Below the pieces are notes generated by a model. The model had not been told where the DNA came from and did no database searches. It worked only from the letters and a program-made list of their open reading frames with translations. Shown piece after piece: positions 10,465 to 21,659 of a DNA stretch of 64,000 nt. Each line of letters starts with the position of its first letter. The first letter of the stretch is position 1. A program made the position numbers and the translations under genes. Source of the stretch: Macrothele yani (lineage: Eukaryota > Arthropoda > Arachnida > Araneae > Macrothelidae). The stretch spans positions 102,900,424-102,964,423 of the forward strand of contig CM077027.1 of NCBI GenBank assembly GCA_039090855.1, read 5' to 3'.

Positions 10465-11344
10465 GCTAGCAGTCATCTTTGTATGATGCTAGTAGTCATC
10501 TACTAGTCATCTTTGTATGATGCTAGTCGTCTTCTAGTGGTCATCTTTGTATGATGCTAGTAGTCATCTAGTAGTCATCTTTGTATGATGCTAGTAGTCA
10601 TCTAGTAGTCATCTTTGTATGATGCTAGTAGTCATCTAGTAGTCATCTTTGTATGATGCTAGTCGTCATCTAGTAGTCATCTTTGTATGATGCTAGTCGT
10701 CATCTAGTAGTCATCTTTGTATGATGCTAGTAGTCATCTAGTAGTCATCTTTGTATGATGCTAGTAGTCATCTAGTAGTCATCTTTGTATGATGCTAGTA
10801 GTCATCTAGTAGTCATCTTTGTATGATGCTAGTCGTCATCTTTGCATGATGCTAGTAGTCATCTAGTAGTCATCTTTGTATGATGCTAGTAGTCATCTAG
10901 TAGTCATCTTTGTATGATGCTAGTAGTCATCTAGTAGTCATCTTTGTATGATGCTAGTAGTCATCTAGTAGTCATCTTTGTATGATGCTAGTAGTCATCT
11001 AGTAGTCATCTTTGTATGATGCTAGTAGTCATCTAATAGTAATCTTTGTATGATGCTAGTAGTCATCTTTGTATGATGCTAGTCGTCATCTAGTAGTCAT
11101 CTTTGTATGATGCTAGTAGTCATCTAGTAGTCATCTTTGTATGATGCTAGTAGTCATCTAGTAGTCATCTTTGTATGATGCTAGTCGTCATCTAGTAGTC
11201 ATCTTTGTATGATGCTAGTAGTCATCTAGTAGTCATCTTTGTATGATGCTAGTCGTCATCTAGTAGTCATCTTTGTATGATGCTAGTAGTCATCTAGTAG
11301 TCATCTTTGTATGATGCTAGTAGTCATCTAATAGTCACCTTTGT
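10465..11344 (+). repeat. 34-bp tandem repeat (satellite), ~25 copies
   Basis: The period is 34 bp, built around TTTGTATGATGCTAGTAGTC plus a second AGTAGTCATCT. Copies are nearly identical, with a recurrent AGTAGTC/AGTCGTC variant scattered along the array and a few units shortened by loss of one AGTCATCT sub-block. There are no unique spacers, so it is not CRISPR-like. Homogeneity suggests recent expansion. Confidence 0.95.
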
Positions 11345-11447
11345 GTGTCACCGCGGACTGACAAGAACCAAGAAGTAAATATCAAAATATGCCTCCAACT
11401 GTGAAGTCTATTCGAAAGCGGTATCTCAAGTTTAAGAGCTCTGATTA

Positions 11448-12659
11448 CACTGAAGTGCCAGAAAAGCTGGTACAGACGAGCTTATGAAAAATACATAGCA
11501 ACGTCACCTGTTCGCGTACTCGATTGCGTCTGCCAGTGCGTATGTAAAGCGATAGACATCCTTGCCAGCTGTCAGAGCTGTTTTCGGCATGAGAATGACA
11601 AGTAATAACGATTTAGGCGGTTTTCAACGCGGTGTCATAGTTGGCGCTCGTGAGATGGGCCATAGTATTTCGGAGGTAGAAACGAAGTTCGGATTTTCAC
11701 GGGTGACCATTGTGAGGGTGTACCGTGACTGCAAGAATTCCGGAAAAACCTCCAACCTACGATACCTGTGTGGCCGTAAAACGACATTGGGTGAACGTGA
11801 CCATCGTCGGCTGTCAAGAATCGTTTCACGCGACACTCTCGCAGGATAGCATCGGAATTCAATGCTGGAGCCTCAACAAGCATCAGCGTCCTGACTGTGC
11901 AACGTACCTTGCACGACATGGGCTTTGGGAGCCGACGCCCAACTCGAGTCCTCTTGATGGGTGCACAACACAGAGCTATGCGCCTCGCTTGGGCACGGCA
12001 ACACCGGCACTGGACACTTGATGACTGGAAACAAGTAGCCTGGTCTGACGAGTCGCGTTTCCACTTGTATCGGGCAGATGGAAGGATTCGTGTGTGGCGC
12101 AAACCCCATGCAGCCATGGATCCCGCCTGTCAATAGGGAACTGTACCAGCTGGTGGGGAGTCCGTAATGGCATGGGGTGTGTTTGGCTGGACTTCACTGG
12201 GACCCCTGGTATGTCTACAAACGTCTGTGACCGGCCGACGCTATGTGTGCATCCTTTCTGACGAGGTACACCCGTTCATGTCCTGCATTCATGCTGATGA
12301 GTTGGGCCTGTTCCAATTGGTCAATGCACCTCCACACAAGTATCGGGACGCTACATTAGGGTTAGAGGAGCATTCATCTGAGTTTGGGGTGTTGCCATTC
12401 CCACCCAAGTCCCCAGATCTGAACGTGATAGAACACATTTGGGATGCCATGCAACGCGCTATCGAACACAGGAATCCGAGACCTCAGAATACACCCGAAT
12501 TGTGAAACGCTCTGCAGGAAATATGGTGTGCATTGCCTACAGCATATTTCCAGAAGCTAGTGGAGTCCATGCCCCGTCGTATTTCTGCAGTCCTGCGCTC
12601 CCGTGGGGGACCTACTAAGTATTAGATTGGTGTACCAGTTTTTCTGGCACTTGTAAGTG
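11448..12659 (+). mobile_element. Tc1-family transposon, inactive
   Basis: Inverted ends CACTGAAGTGCCAGAAAAGC (left) and a matching right end (reverse complement CACTTACAAGTGCCAGAAAA), each next to TA (11446-11447 and 12660-12661). The element is 1212 bp with a broken plus-strand transposase. Confidence 0.9.
11562..12625 (+). pseudogene. Tc1-like transposase (DD34E type), degraded
   Basis: An N-terminal helix-turn-helix is read at 11590-11849 (MGHSISEVETKFGFSRVTIV). After a frame change comes the first catalytic block (WSDESRFHLYRADGRIRVW) up to a TAG at 12134-12136. A third piece at 12167-12505 has FQLVNAPPH, where valine replaces the second catalytic aspartate, and keeps the glutamate (SPDLNVIEHIWD). 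The family C-terminus (LVESMPRRISAVLRSRG) lies at ~12555-12605. At least one frameshift, two premature stops and the lost aspartate make it dead. Confidence 0.88.
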
Positions 12660-12661
12660 TA

Positions 12662-13141
12662 CATCTGTAAAGCAGACAGTTCAAATTGGACATGTACGAT
12701 TAAAAGAACCGTTGATCGTGTTAATCAAATCGTTGCTCTCAAGCTAGCACAAGCAAACACGTCGGAATATCCGCGAGTTGAAAGTGCTACAGAAAACAGA
12801 TAATTCCGTGAAAGCCATTTACAGGCATTATTCATCTCAGTTGATGCAGGCAACGTCAGCCAAGGAAAATATTATGTCACGAAGTTTTCGATATCATGAT
12901 GACTCGTACTAGGGAAAATTAAATGTTTTGTGTGAAAAATCTCGTTTTGTAACGCAGCAGCATTTAAGCTTTAGGGAAACGTCCTCAGGATACGCTTTAC
13001 TCTTCCTAGTTTTCCTTAACCTCCAAAACTGTAGAACGTTTACCTTGTTTTTTAGAGCATGCACGAAATCCGTGGCTGTAAGAGTTTTCCGTTTCGCGCG
13101 CTCGCTTTAGTGACAGAATACAGGTTGAAAGTTCCAAGAAA
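12662..13141. other. No gene recognised
   Basis: Unremarkable AT-rich sequence between the Tc1 and the mariner ends. Confidence 0.5.
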
Positions 13142-13186
13142 TACAGTGTTATTCAAAATGATTCATCCGGTTTCAAATGACTATGT

Positions 13187-13362
13187 GCCGTCCTTGTGGC
13201 GCAGTGGTCTAAGCGCTGGCTTTTTACCATTCATCCAAATGGGTCTGGGTCCGAATCCCGGTGAGCATGGATGTTGTGTTTGTCTTATGGCACTGGCTCT
13301 CTCCCTTCCTGAGCTTATAGCCGATTTCGTTGCTCACGGTGGTCATTAAACCCTCAACCAAT
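13187..13362 (+). mobile_element. SINE copy, left of the LINE
   Basis: tRNA-like head (GCGCAGTGGTCTAAGCGCTG; B box GGTCCGAATCC), body TGGATGTTGTGTTTGTCTTA and tail ...CCCTCAACCAA. It is a distinct subfamily of the main SINE. It differs from the copy at 16546-16721 by only about three bases over ~172, far less than either differs from other SINEs here. Confidence 0.85.
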
Positions 13363-13365
13363 CAT

Positions 13366-16300
13366 CATCATCATCATCATTGTCAACCATTATCAATCCA
13401 CTGCTGGACGAAGGTATCTCCAAGTTTCCTCCACAACGGTCTGTCTTGTGCCAGTCTCCTCCATGTCACCCCTGCATACTTTCGAATTTCATCCACCCAT
13501 CTCCCATGTGGTCTTCTTCTGGGTCTTTTCCTGTCCCTTGGAATCCAATCTAAAATTTCGGCTGTCCATCGATGATCTGTCCTTCTGGCAGTATGTCCAG
13601 CCCATTGCCATTTCAGGGATTTAACTCTGATCATGATGTCTTCCACTCTTGTCATTTTTCGGATCCACGAGTTCCTCTTCTTATCTCTCCTGGTTACACC
13701 AAGTATGCACCTCTCCATGCTGCTTTGAGTTGTCTGCAGCCTTTGTATGTCTCTTTTAGTTAAGGTCCACGTCTCTGCACCATACGTAAGCACTGGAAGG
13801 ATGCATTGATCAAACACTTTTCTTTTAAGACATAATGGCATATTGCTCTTGAAAATTATGCTGTTTCTTCCAAAAGCTCTCCAGGCAAGTTTTGTACGCC
13901 GATTAATTTCTTCATCAATGTGACCCTCACTTGATATCTGCTGTCCAAGATAAACGTACGTGTCTGTTATCTCCAGCTTTTCTCCATCAATCGATAAATC
14001 TTCATTTCGTGTAAAAGCATTGAACATCACTTTTGTCTTCTGAAAGTTCATTTTTAATCCCACTTCTTTACTCTTGTCAGCAAGTTCCTGGATCATATTC
14101 TGCAGCTCTGATGGGGTAGTTGCAAAAATGACTACGTCATCAGCAAAACGTAGGTGGGTTAGATAATCTCCATTAATCTTTATCCCCTTGTTTTCCCAGC
14201 TCAGCGACTGAAAAACACCCTCCAATGTGGCATTAAAGAGCTTCGGAGATATGGTGTCACCTTGTCTCACTCCCTTTCCAATTTTTACGTTTGGTTGTAT
14301 TTTCAAACAGCCTAATCTTTGCACTTGCATTTTCATAGATGTTATTAATAATATTAATGTATGCATCTTCAATACCGCAGGTTTTCAGAGCCATTGTAAC
14401 TGCTGATGGTTTCACCGAATCAAAGGCTTTTTCATAATCGATAAAAGCCATGCACAATGGAAGTTCATATTCCCTCGCTCTTTCAATTAGTTCTCTCAGC
14501 ACGTGGATATGATCTATTGTGCTGTAGCCACTCCTGAATCCAGCTTGTTCTCTCGGTTGAGATATGTCCAGTGTTACCTTCAAGCGGTGTGAAAGAACTT
14601 TAGTGAAGATTTTATAAACTACTGATAGGAGGCTGATAGGTCTGTAGTTTCCGAGATCCTCAATGTCACCTTTCTTATGTAGCAGGATCATTGTAGCGGT
14701 GTTCCAATCCTCAGGAATATTTCCTTCATTAAGGCATCGAGTGAAAATTTGGGCGAGTACTGTTTCGATTTCTCCACTTGCTTCTTGTATGATGTCTACA
14801 GTAATTCCATCTTCTCCTGGAGCTTTTCCCCGCTTCATGTTCTTGATCGCATGTGCAACTTCTGCTGGAAGGACTGGAGGAACTCTGGTACTGGTATCTT
14901 TCATGATGTCTTGAGTGCATGTATCATCCCTTTCATATAATTTGGAGTAGAAATCTTTCACTCTTGTCAAAATTTCGCCTCTATTTCTTGTTACAGAACC
15001 ATCTTCTTTTCTCAGTGCCATAATCTGTTTTCTTCCCTTACTGAGATGTCCCTTTGCTATCTTTAGGCTTTGGTTGTTTTCAATTGCTTTCCTCACTAGT
15101 TCACAGTTGAATTTTCTTACGTCTTCAGTGATACTTTTTCTTACTGTCTTGCATAGCTCTATATATTCCACTTTGGAAGTCACATCTTCTTTAGTTGTCT
15201 TCATCTCTCTTCTTTTTTGCATCAACATTTTCGTTTTTTCTGATAATTTATTTACATGCAACTTGTTCTTAGACCCAGCTAATTTTGTTGCTGTTTCCAT
15301 AAGAGCTTTGGTTACTTTTCTGTTAACTTCAGAGATGTCCACTTCTTCCGATGTTAGGCCTTCTAAAGCAGAGAACCTGTTCTTCAGTTCCAACTTGAAG
15401 GTATTATGGTGTTTTTTAAGGTTGGTTATGTCAATACATTTTGTTTTTCTTATGAGCTTGCCACGTTCAAGTTTAGTGTTGAGGTGCATCTTACATCTCA
15501 CCAATCTATGGTCACTACCTGTGTTGAACTTGTTTAGCACACTGCAGTCTTCTATGACGAATTTTTTGTTACACATAATAAAATCAATTTCACTTGTCGT
15601 CCCATTTGGATGTCTCCATGTCCATTTCCTGTGTGGCTTTTTCTTGAAAAAGGAGTTCAAGATGAAAAACCCTTCTGCCTCTGCAAACTCCACGAGAGTA
15701 TTTCCACGCTGGTTTCTGTTGCCGTGACCGAATTTACCTACTGAAGTTTCATTCTGTTGCCGTTGCCCTATTTTTGCATTGAAATCTCCCATAATTATTT
15801 TCAAGTGCTGCTTACCTTTATTATTTAGATGACAAATTTCCTCATAAAATTCTTCAATTTCTTCTTCAGGATGACTTGTGGTGGGTGCATAAGTTTGAAT
15901 AATCTGAGCCTGGTATCTTTTCGAGAGTTGGATAACAAGTCGTGCAGCTCTGTCAGAGGAACTTTCAATTTCTACAACTTTATCCTTCAGTTTCTTGTTT
16001 ATTATAAATCCAACACCACTAGTTCTGCCAGTATCTGTCCCTCGATAGTAGAAGAGATGTCCACTTTTCAGTTCGATGAGATCTTCTCCTTTTCTCCTTA
16101 CCTCACTTAGCCCCACGATGTCCCATTTGATCCTTTGTAGTTCCTCTTCCAATTCAAGAAGCCTTGAATCAGAAGATAGGGAGCGTCCATTGTACGTAGC
16201 CAAGGTCAGCATCAGATGGCAGCCTAGTCCGGTCCTCCGGGGATTCTTAGCACCCTCTGCCTTCATGTCGCACTGGCCGCTGCCTTGGCCAGGTACATTC

Positions 16301-16545
16301 CAGCTGCCGGAGACTGATGGCCAAGATTTAAGTTGTGGAATCATTTTGGAGGTGTTTGGCCATAACTCACCACGCTGGCCAAGCGGGTTGGTGAGTGTGG
16401 GATAGAATTTCCTCTAATCCCGATGGTATAGTTATACCGCTATTGGCGGTCGTCAGAGCCCCTTTAGTGGGAACAGGATGCACCACGAGAAGGCGGGGTT
16501 GACATTTGTCAAGGAGAGGCTGTGATGTTACGCATCACCTGACCT
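13366..16545 (-). mobile_element. RTE-type LINE, nearly full length
   Basis: A non-LTR retrotransposon on the minus strand: ~200 bp 5' leader (16345-16545), one protein with endonuclease then reverse transcriptase, almost no 3' UTR, and a microsatellite tail (ATG repeats, seen as TCATCATCATCAT at 13363-13380). Short 3' UTR plus microsatellite tail is typical of the RTE clade. It is flanked by two near-identical SINE copies instead of a conventional short target duplication. Confidence 0.88.
13383..16344 (-). pseudogene. RTE LINE endonuclease/reverse transcriptase, one frameshift
   Basis: The first frame (16344-14257, 695 codons) has an apurinic-type endonuclease near the N-terminus (LATYNGRSL, SEVRRKG, IMGDFNAKIG, SDHRLVRCK), followed by the first reverse transcriptase blocks (NYRPISLLSVVYKIFTKVLS, AGFRSGYSTIDHI, MAFIDYEKAFDSV). 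It ends after a frame change near 14300. The second frame (to 13383) continues with GVRQGDTISPKLFN, the catalytic FADD (HLRFADDVVIF) and the family C-terminus (WQWAGHTARRTDHRW). All catalytic blocks are visible and one indel separates them, so this copy inserted recently relative to most elements here. The enzyme would nick DNA and copy its RNA at the break, and could serve SINEs in trans. Confidence 0.92.
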
Positions 16546-16721
16546 TACGTCCCTGTGACGCAGTGGTCTAAGCGCTGGCTTTTTACCATTCATCCAAATG
16601 GGTCTGGGTCCGAATCCCGGTGAGCATGGATGTTGTGTTTGTCTTATGGCACTGGCTCTCTCCCTTCCTGAGCATATAGCCGATTTCGTTGCTCACGGTG
16701 GTCATTAAACCCTCAACCAAT
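16546..16721 (+). mobile_element. SINE copy, right of the LINE
   Basis: Near-identical partner of 13187-13362. The sequence left of the left copy (AAATGACTAT, ~13168) resembles that right of this copy (AAATGATTAT, ~16724). The outer flanks therefore look like the target duplication of one single SINE that was later split or duplicated around the LINE. Confidence 0.85.
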
Positions 16722-16799
16722 AAGAAAATGATTATACTTTCGAAATTACAAAAACAGGGTGAGTAATGATATATAGCAACCAAAAGAAAAACAATCGGA

Positions 16800-17290
16800 G
16801 TTTTGTCTCACACCATATAAATTCTCTATGTGACTTCCCTTAGTTACACGGGCAACGTCGAGAAAGAGTTCCTCCCATACTCGCTCCATCATGTCCTCCG
16901 GCATTTATTTTCTCTTATACTTCGCTCCAGCATGTTCTCCAGCATATATTTCTTTCCATACTCGCTCCAGCATGTCCGTTGTCACTGACTCCACCGCGGT
17001 AGCAATGCATTTTTTGAGCTCATCCAGAGTTATAGGCAAAAATGGCACGTACACAGTATCCTTAGTATACTCTGAAAAGAAGAAGTCGAACAGCGTAAGA
17101 TCCAGTGATCTGGGCGACCAACTGTAGAACAACAGGTCATGGTGTCCACTGCGACCAATCCAACGGCGAGGAAGCACTTCGTTGGGTAAACAGCGAGGAA
17201 GCACTTTGTTGAATGAACGGCGAATAGCCAAAGCGGCGATGCCATAGTGACGGTGGAGCCCTCTCGCGGTGGCCTACTAAAATTCTGAGA
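16800..17290 (-). pseudogene. Mariner-like transposase C-terminal remnant
   Basis: The frame at 17231-16905 reads SPRSLDLTLFDFF, resembling the third catalytic block of mariner-like transposases (usual form SPDLTPLDFF-like), then ITLDELKKCIATAVESVT typical of the same family's C-terminal helix. The first two catalytic aspartates are absent. A ~50-bp stretch with CATACTCGCTCCAGCATGTC is repeated at ~16890-16975. It belongs to the transposon at 13144-17377. Confidence 0.7.
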
Positions 17291-17379
17291 TTTCCTCTTT
17301 ATTCCAAGATCATGCACGGTTGATAGGTATGGGATTACGTTCTTTTGAAATCAGATGAATCATTTTGAATAACGCTGTA

Positions 17380-18285
17380 CTTTGAGAATTCCTCTGGTTT
17401 CCTCGCAGATCAGACCAGAAACACGGTTTGTTCCAACTCTAGGAGCAACACTAGGAATGGCTGATTGAGTGATATCCTGGATGTTATCAAATAGAACTTA
17501 GATACATGTTTTCGCTCCACCCTTTCCAAGTCCATTTCCGCCAACTCTGTGAAAGACAGGAACCACCTATATTCTCAATACGGCACGAGCCATCATGATT
17601 TTTTTTTTAAGTTATGAAAGACCACTTCGTATCGTTGTTTTTTGACATAGAGGGTATATTTACTCCTATTTTCTTTGAGAGAACGATAAAGATAAATGTT
17701 TGACGTGACATGTAAGAATCATGATATCTTGCCTGCTTGCAGAAAAATGAAAGGCTGTGTTTTTCAAAGAGATGCAGCACTCAATATATCCAAAATAACG
17801 AGAAAACATTTTTCGACAAGGCTTTGCCTGAGAACTGGACCTGTCGTCCGGCCTTTCTGGTCTTGAAGTGTCATTTCCGTTGATATTTCTTTGTGGAGCT
17901 TTCAGGAGCAGAACGCATATCATCCGCCACTGAGAGAATCATTAGATATCTTGAAGAACATAATAAGAATTTTCCTTAAATAAGCTTTCAGCATTTGCCG
18001 TAAGGATTTTGGAAGGAATTTATTCATCATTTGCATGTGATCGTGCCGATAAATGCAACATGCATTTAGTTTACAAATCCCTTTCAGGTGCTTTTTTGAA
18101 TGGTGGAAGTATTTTATCTTTGCACTCATTACTTGTGTCCAAAAAATTCAATCCTTCTGTCTCATCCAACACTTTCTCCAAACATTCGTAAACATTCGGT
18201 ACTGAAAACGAAAATGTTTCAGTATTCATAATTAGTAGAAACTTACCGCCGTGCTCGCGAAATTTCGGTTTGATTCTGGACAAAA
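17380..18285. other. No gene recognised
   Basis: Host of the Penelope insertion. Short minus-strand frames (e.g. 18283-18071) have some protein-like composition but no family I recognise, and nothing continuous on the far side of the insertion. Confidence 0.45.
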
Positions 18286-18373
18286 TTATATGGAACTGTT
18301 AGGAAGAATACCGTCTTCACACGATTTTAATGATCTTAAAATATGAAGTATATGTACAATTAAAATACTCTAA

Positions 18374-18422
18374 AACACACTAGCACATTCAGAACGACAG
18401 TCGCTCCATCATCAGGTGTGAT
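18374..18422 (-). ncRNA. Hammerhead-like motif, decayed copy
   Basis: Minus-strand mirror of the motif at 21495-21539: stem I strands CACAC and GTGTG, core CTGATGA, stem II (GAGCGA with TCGTTC), then GAAT where GAAA is required. The changed base should disrupt helix III, so this copy is probably inactive. Confidence 0.4.
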
Positions 18423-18579
18423 CGGATCTCCCAAACCGTTCAGCATAAATATCTGTAGTGCGCCATAACTGCAATCGGCGTAACAAAATCTTGCGACGTA
18501 CGCGCCATCTGTCCCGGCAGTTAAACCTCGATCAGAGCGACACCACATCACAAATCGAAAACATGATTATAGCTGCAAC

Positions 18580-19634
18580 ATTAAGTATTAAAGTCTAAAA
18601 AAGGAAAATAGTTCTGTGGATTGTCCAACACTTGTAGACAAAAGACGTCTCCAAATATCAGGTAGATCCCAAGGGCAATTATCATTACAGCAACTTCGTT
18701 TGAACGCGGAAATGAACAAACTCTCAGTCATCAGTAAGTAGCATGTGTGTAGAGGCTGGGGTTATCAAAATTTTGCCATTGTCCAAATCAGGGATTAAAT
18801 CTTCTGAATCAATGCACTTGGTAAGGGCTGTACAGATATGGCTTGCTTTTAAACTATGTATTTATGTTCCTGCAGCCTGAGGCACAGTTTCCGACGAGTG
18901 GAGCCTATGTAATAGTTAACACTCTCATGCGAGTCATTGTCCAATAGTGGGATGCAATAAACACCCCACCTCCGTGAATCATAAATTTCTTTGCCGGTCT
19001 TTCCTCAAAACAGATGATGGGTTGTTAACACCCACGCCAAAATGTAGCCGGTATCTAGAGCAAATTTTAGACATTAAGGTAGTAAAACCAGGTAGGAAAT
19101 CCATTTTTCCAACAAACCTTTTAATAACATGTGGATCACCGACCAAAGTTGACAGAGGTCGACGGGATGCAAAAACTCGAGGAAAAATTTTACAAACAAT
19201 CTGTCGAACGAGTGGGCTAAATCAAAAATGTAATTGATTTCCTGATTGAAGAAAAACCTGGTGGAAACATGTGTAAATGCTCTATGAAGCAAAGAGTAAA
19301 GTGCAGCAACTTTATGTTGCATAGGATGAAAGGAGGCAAATGGGATTAAGGAACCCGGGGTAGAAGGCTGACGATGGACCGAAAAAGTTAAGTGATTAGA
19401 AATTGGGTGCCTGTGAATACAAAAATCTAGAAAAGGAATTTCACAGTTAGACTCAAGTTGTACCGTGAGTTTGATAGTGGGATACTTTGAAGAAAGTACG
19501 TCGGCGAAACAAAATAAATCATCTTGGGAGGGAGGCCACGCTACCAAGATATCGTCAACGTACCTTAAAAATAAAAGCGGGAGAAGGGGAAATTCACTAA
19601 TGACTTTGTTCTCAAGATCCTGCATCAGGATCTC
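18580..19634 (-). pseudogene. Penelope-like reverse transcriptase, 5'-truncated copy
   Basis: The frame 19625-19074 starts at MQDLENKVISEFP and contains the catalytic RYVDDILVAW, then NCEIPFLDFCIHRHP and FFFNQEINYIFDLAHSF. Past a frame change (18.9-19.0 kb) the linker FGVGVNNPSSVLRKDR is recognisable. All upstream fingers/palm motifs are missing because the copy starts at the inversion junction (19634). It matches the plus copy closely. Confidence 0.85.
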
Positions 19635-19659
19635 TATTGTGTTGTCTGATGAATCTTCG

Positions 19660-21300
19660 CAGTTGGTTATTGTAAACAGCAGTTTTTATTTTCAAGGTAC
19701 GAATGAAGTAATTGATACTATCTTGCCCAAGGAGTTACGTGTTGATCCAACGAAGTCCACAGTTTCTGCTTTAGGTAGGTTAACGAAAGCTCATGAATTT
19801 CCTGAGGGCTTTGGGTCTGCGTTTACTCCACCCCCAGGTTACCGTGTGCTTTATATGTTTGGTCGCAGTAAATTGCATAAGGAGGGGTACCCGTTTCGTC
19901 CTCTGGTATCGGGTATGTTAGCCTCACCAGACCTTTAGAAAAAGCCTAGGCCAATTATCTTGCCAAATTTACCTGGAGTTCACTTTACTCGATTGAGAGT
20001 CCCGTTGAGGCTTTAGATAGGCTTAGGGTACTTCAGCCACACCCAGGGCCTCTCATTTTGGCGTCTTTAGATGTTGTAGCATTGTACCCTAATGTACCCA
20101 TAGAGGCTACACATCAAATTATCGAGGCTAAACTTGCTGACCTCCGCGTTCCTCCCCTCGAAATTTCGGCTATTATGAATGCTTTGCGATTTGTTAAGCA
20201 GCATTCGTTTTTTAAATACCAAAGCTGTATTTTTCAGCAACTTGAAGGTTCCCCTCTTTCAGCAGTTCTCGCTGAGATCCTGATGCAGGATCTTGAGAAC
20301 AAAGTTATTAGTGAATTTCCCCTTCTCCCGCTTTTATTTTTAAGGTACGTTGACGATATTTTGGTAGCGTGGCCTCACTCCCAAGATGATTTATTTTGTT
20401 GCGCCGACGTACTTTTTTCAAAGTATCCCACTATCAAATTCACGGTATAACTTGAGTCAAACTGTGAAATTCCTTTTCTAGATTTTTGTATTCACAGGCA
20501 CCCAATTTCGAATCACTTATCTTTTATCAGCCTATCGTAAGCCTTCTACCCCGGGTTCCTTAATCCCATTCGCCTCCTTTCATCCTATGCAACATAAAGT
20601 TGCTGCGCTTTACTCTTTGTTTCATAGAGCATTTACACATGCTTCCACCAGGTTTTTTCTTTAATCAGGAAATCAATTATATTTTTGATTTAGCCCACTC
20701 GTTCGGCTATCCTCGACAGATTGTTTGTAAAATTTTTCGTCGAGTTTTTGCATCCCGTCGACCTCTGTCAACTTTGGTCGGTGATCCACATGTTATTAAA
20801 AGGTTTGTTGGAAAAATGGATTTCCTACCTGGTTTTACTACCTTAATGTCTAAAATTTGCTCTAGATACCGGCTACATTTTGGCGTGGGTGTTAACAACC
20901 CATCATCTGTTTTGAGGAAAGACCGCCAAGGAATTTATGATTCACGGAGGTGGGGTGTTTATTGCATCCCACTATTGGACAATGACTCGTATGAGAGTAT
21001 TTACTATTACATAGGCTCCACTCGTCGGAAACTGTGCCTCAGGCTGCAGGAACATAAATACATAGTTTAAAAGCAAGCCATATCTGTACAGCCCTTACCA
21101 AGTGCATTGATTCAGAAGATTTAATCCCTGATTGGGACAATGCCAAAATTTTGATAACCCCAGCCTCTACACACATGCTACTGGTGACTGAGAGTTTGTT
21201 CATTTCCGCGTTCAAACGAAGTTGCTGTAATGATAATTGCCCTTGGGATCTACCTGATATTTGGAGACGTCTTTTGTCTACAAGTGTTGGACAATCCACA
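19660..21300 (+). pseudogene. Penelope-like reverse transcriptase plus GIY-YIG endonuclease, broken
   Basis: Three frames follow in order: 19465-19938 (TILPKELRVDPTK, GRSKLHKEGYPFRPLVSG), 20058-20450 (SLDVVALYPNVPIEAT; GSPLSAVLAEILMQDLE; RYVDDILVAW) and 20600-21070 (KICSRYRLHFGVGVNNPSS then GVYCIPLLD...YYYIGSTRRKLCLRL). The last is the GIY-YIG endonuclease N-terminus characteristic of this retroelement class. Stops at 19936-19938 and 20448-20450 and a stop just after the YIG block show decay. The enzyme would prime reverse transcription at the cut made by its endonuclease. Confidence 0.88.
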
Positions 21301-21494
21301 GAACTATTTTCCTTTTTTAGACTTTAATACTTAATGTTGCAGTTATAATCATGTTTTCGATTTGTGATGTGGTGTCGCTCTGATCGTGGTTTAACTGCCG
21401 GGACAGATGGTGCGTACGTCGCAAGATTCTGTTACGTCGATTGCAGTTATGGCGCACTACAGATATTTATACTGAACGGTTTGGGAAATCCCAT

Positions 21495-21539
21495 CACACC
21501 TGATGATGGGGCGACTGTCGCTCTGAAAGTGCTAGTGTG
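21495..21539 (+). ncRNA. Candidate type I hammerhead ribozyme in Penelope-like terminal repeat
   Basis: The elements are in order: stem I CACAC (21495-21499), core CTGATGA (21500-21506), one extra T, stem II GGGGCGA/CTG/TCGCTCT (two G-T pairs), GAAA (21525-21528), a minimal helix III (GTGCT), cleavage-site-like TA, and stem I return GTGTG (21535-21539). Hammerheads with very short helix III are known from Penelope-like elements. The unpaired T before stem II is unusual and lowers confidence. Confidence 0.5.
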
Positions 21540-21659
21540 TTTTGGAGTATTTTAATTGGACATATATTTCATATTTTAAGATCATTAAAATCGTGTGAAG
21601 ACGGTATTCATCCTAATGTTTCATGTGCACGAATGTGTTTCTGCATTTATATGGAACTG

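Larger units (their letters stand above)
13144..17377 (-). mobile_element. Mariner-like transposon carrying nested SINE and LINE
   Basis: Left end CAGTGTTATTCAAAATGATT at 13144 and its imperfect reverse complement ending at 17377, each beside TA (13142-13143 and 17378-17379). Without the inserts (about 13180-16730) the element would be roughly 0.7 kb, shorter than an intact mariner, so part of its gene is also missing. Remaining transposase is on the minus strand at the right. Confidence 0.85.
18299..21646. mobile_element. Penelope-like element, head-to-head inverted
   Basis: A 13-bp direct repeat, TTATATGGAACTG, flanks the unit at 18286-18298 and 21647-21659. Inside, a minus-strand partial copy (18299-19634) and a plus-strand copy (~19635-21646) face each other; the arms 18299-19634 and 20274-~21620 are near-identical reverse complements separated by ~640 bp present only in the plus copy. 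Partial inverted copies next to a main copy are a known arrangement of Penelope-like elements. Reverse transcriptase and GIY-YIG signatures identify the class. Confidence 0.9.

Noticed and set aside
10465..11344. CRISPR-like array
   Set aside because: Continuous head-to-tail 34-bp units without unique spacers, in eukaryotic DNA.
15074..15727. 217-codon plus-strand frame
   Set aside because: Exact antisense of the LINE endonuclease/linker region; hydrophobic composition is a by-product.
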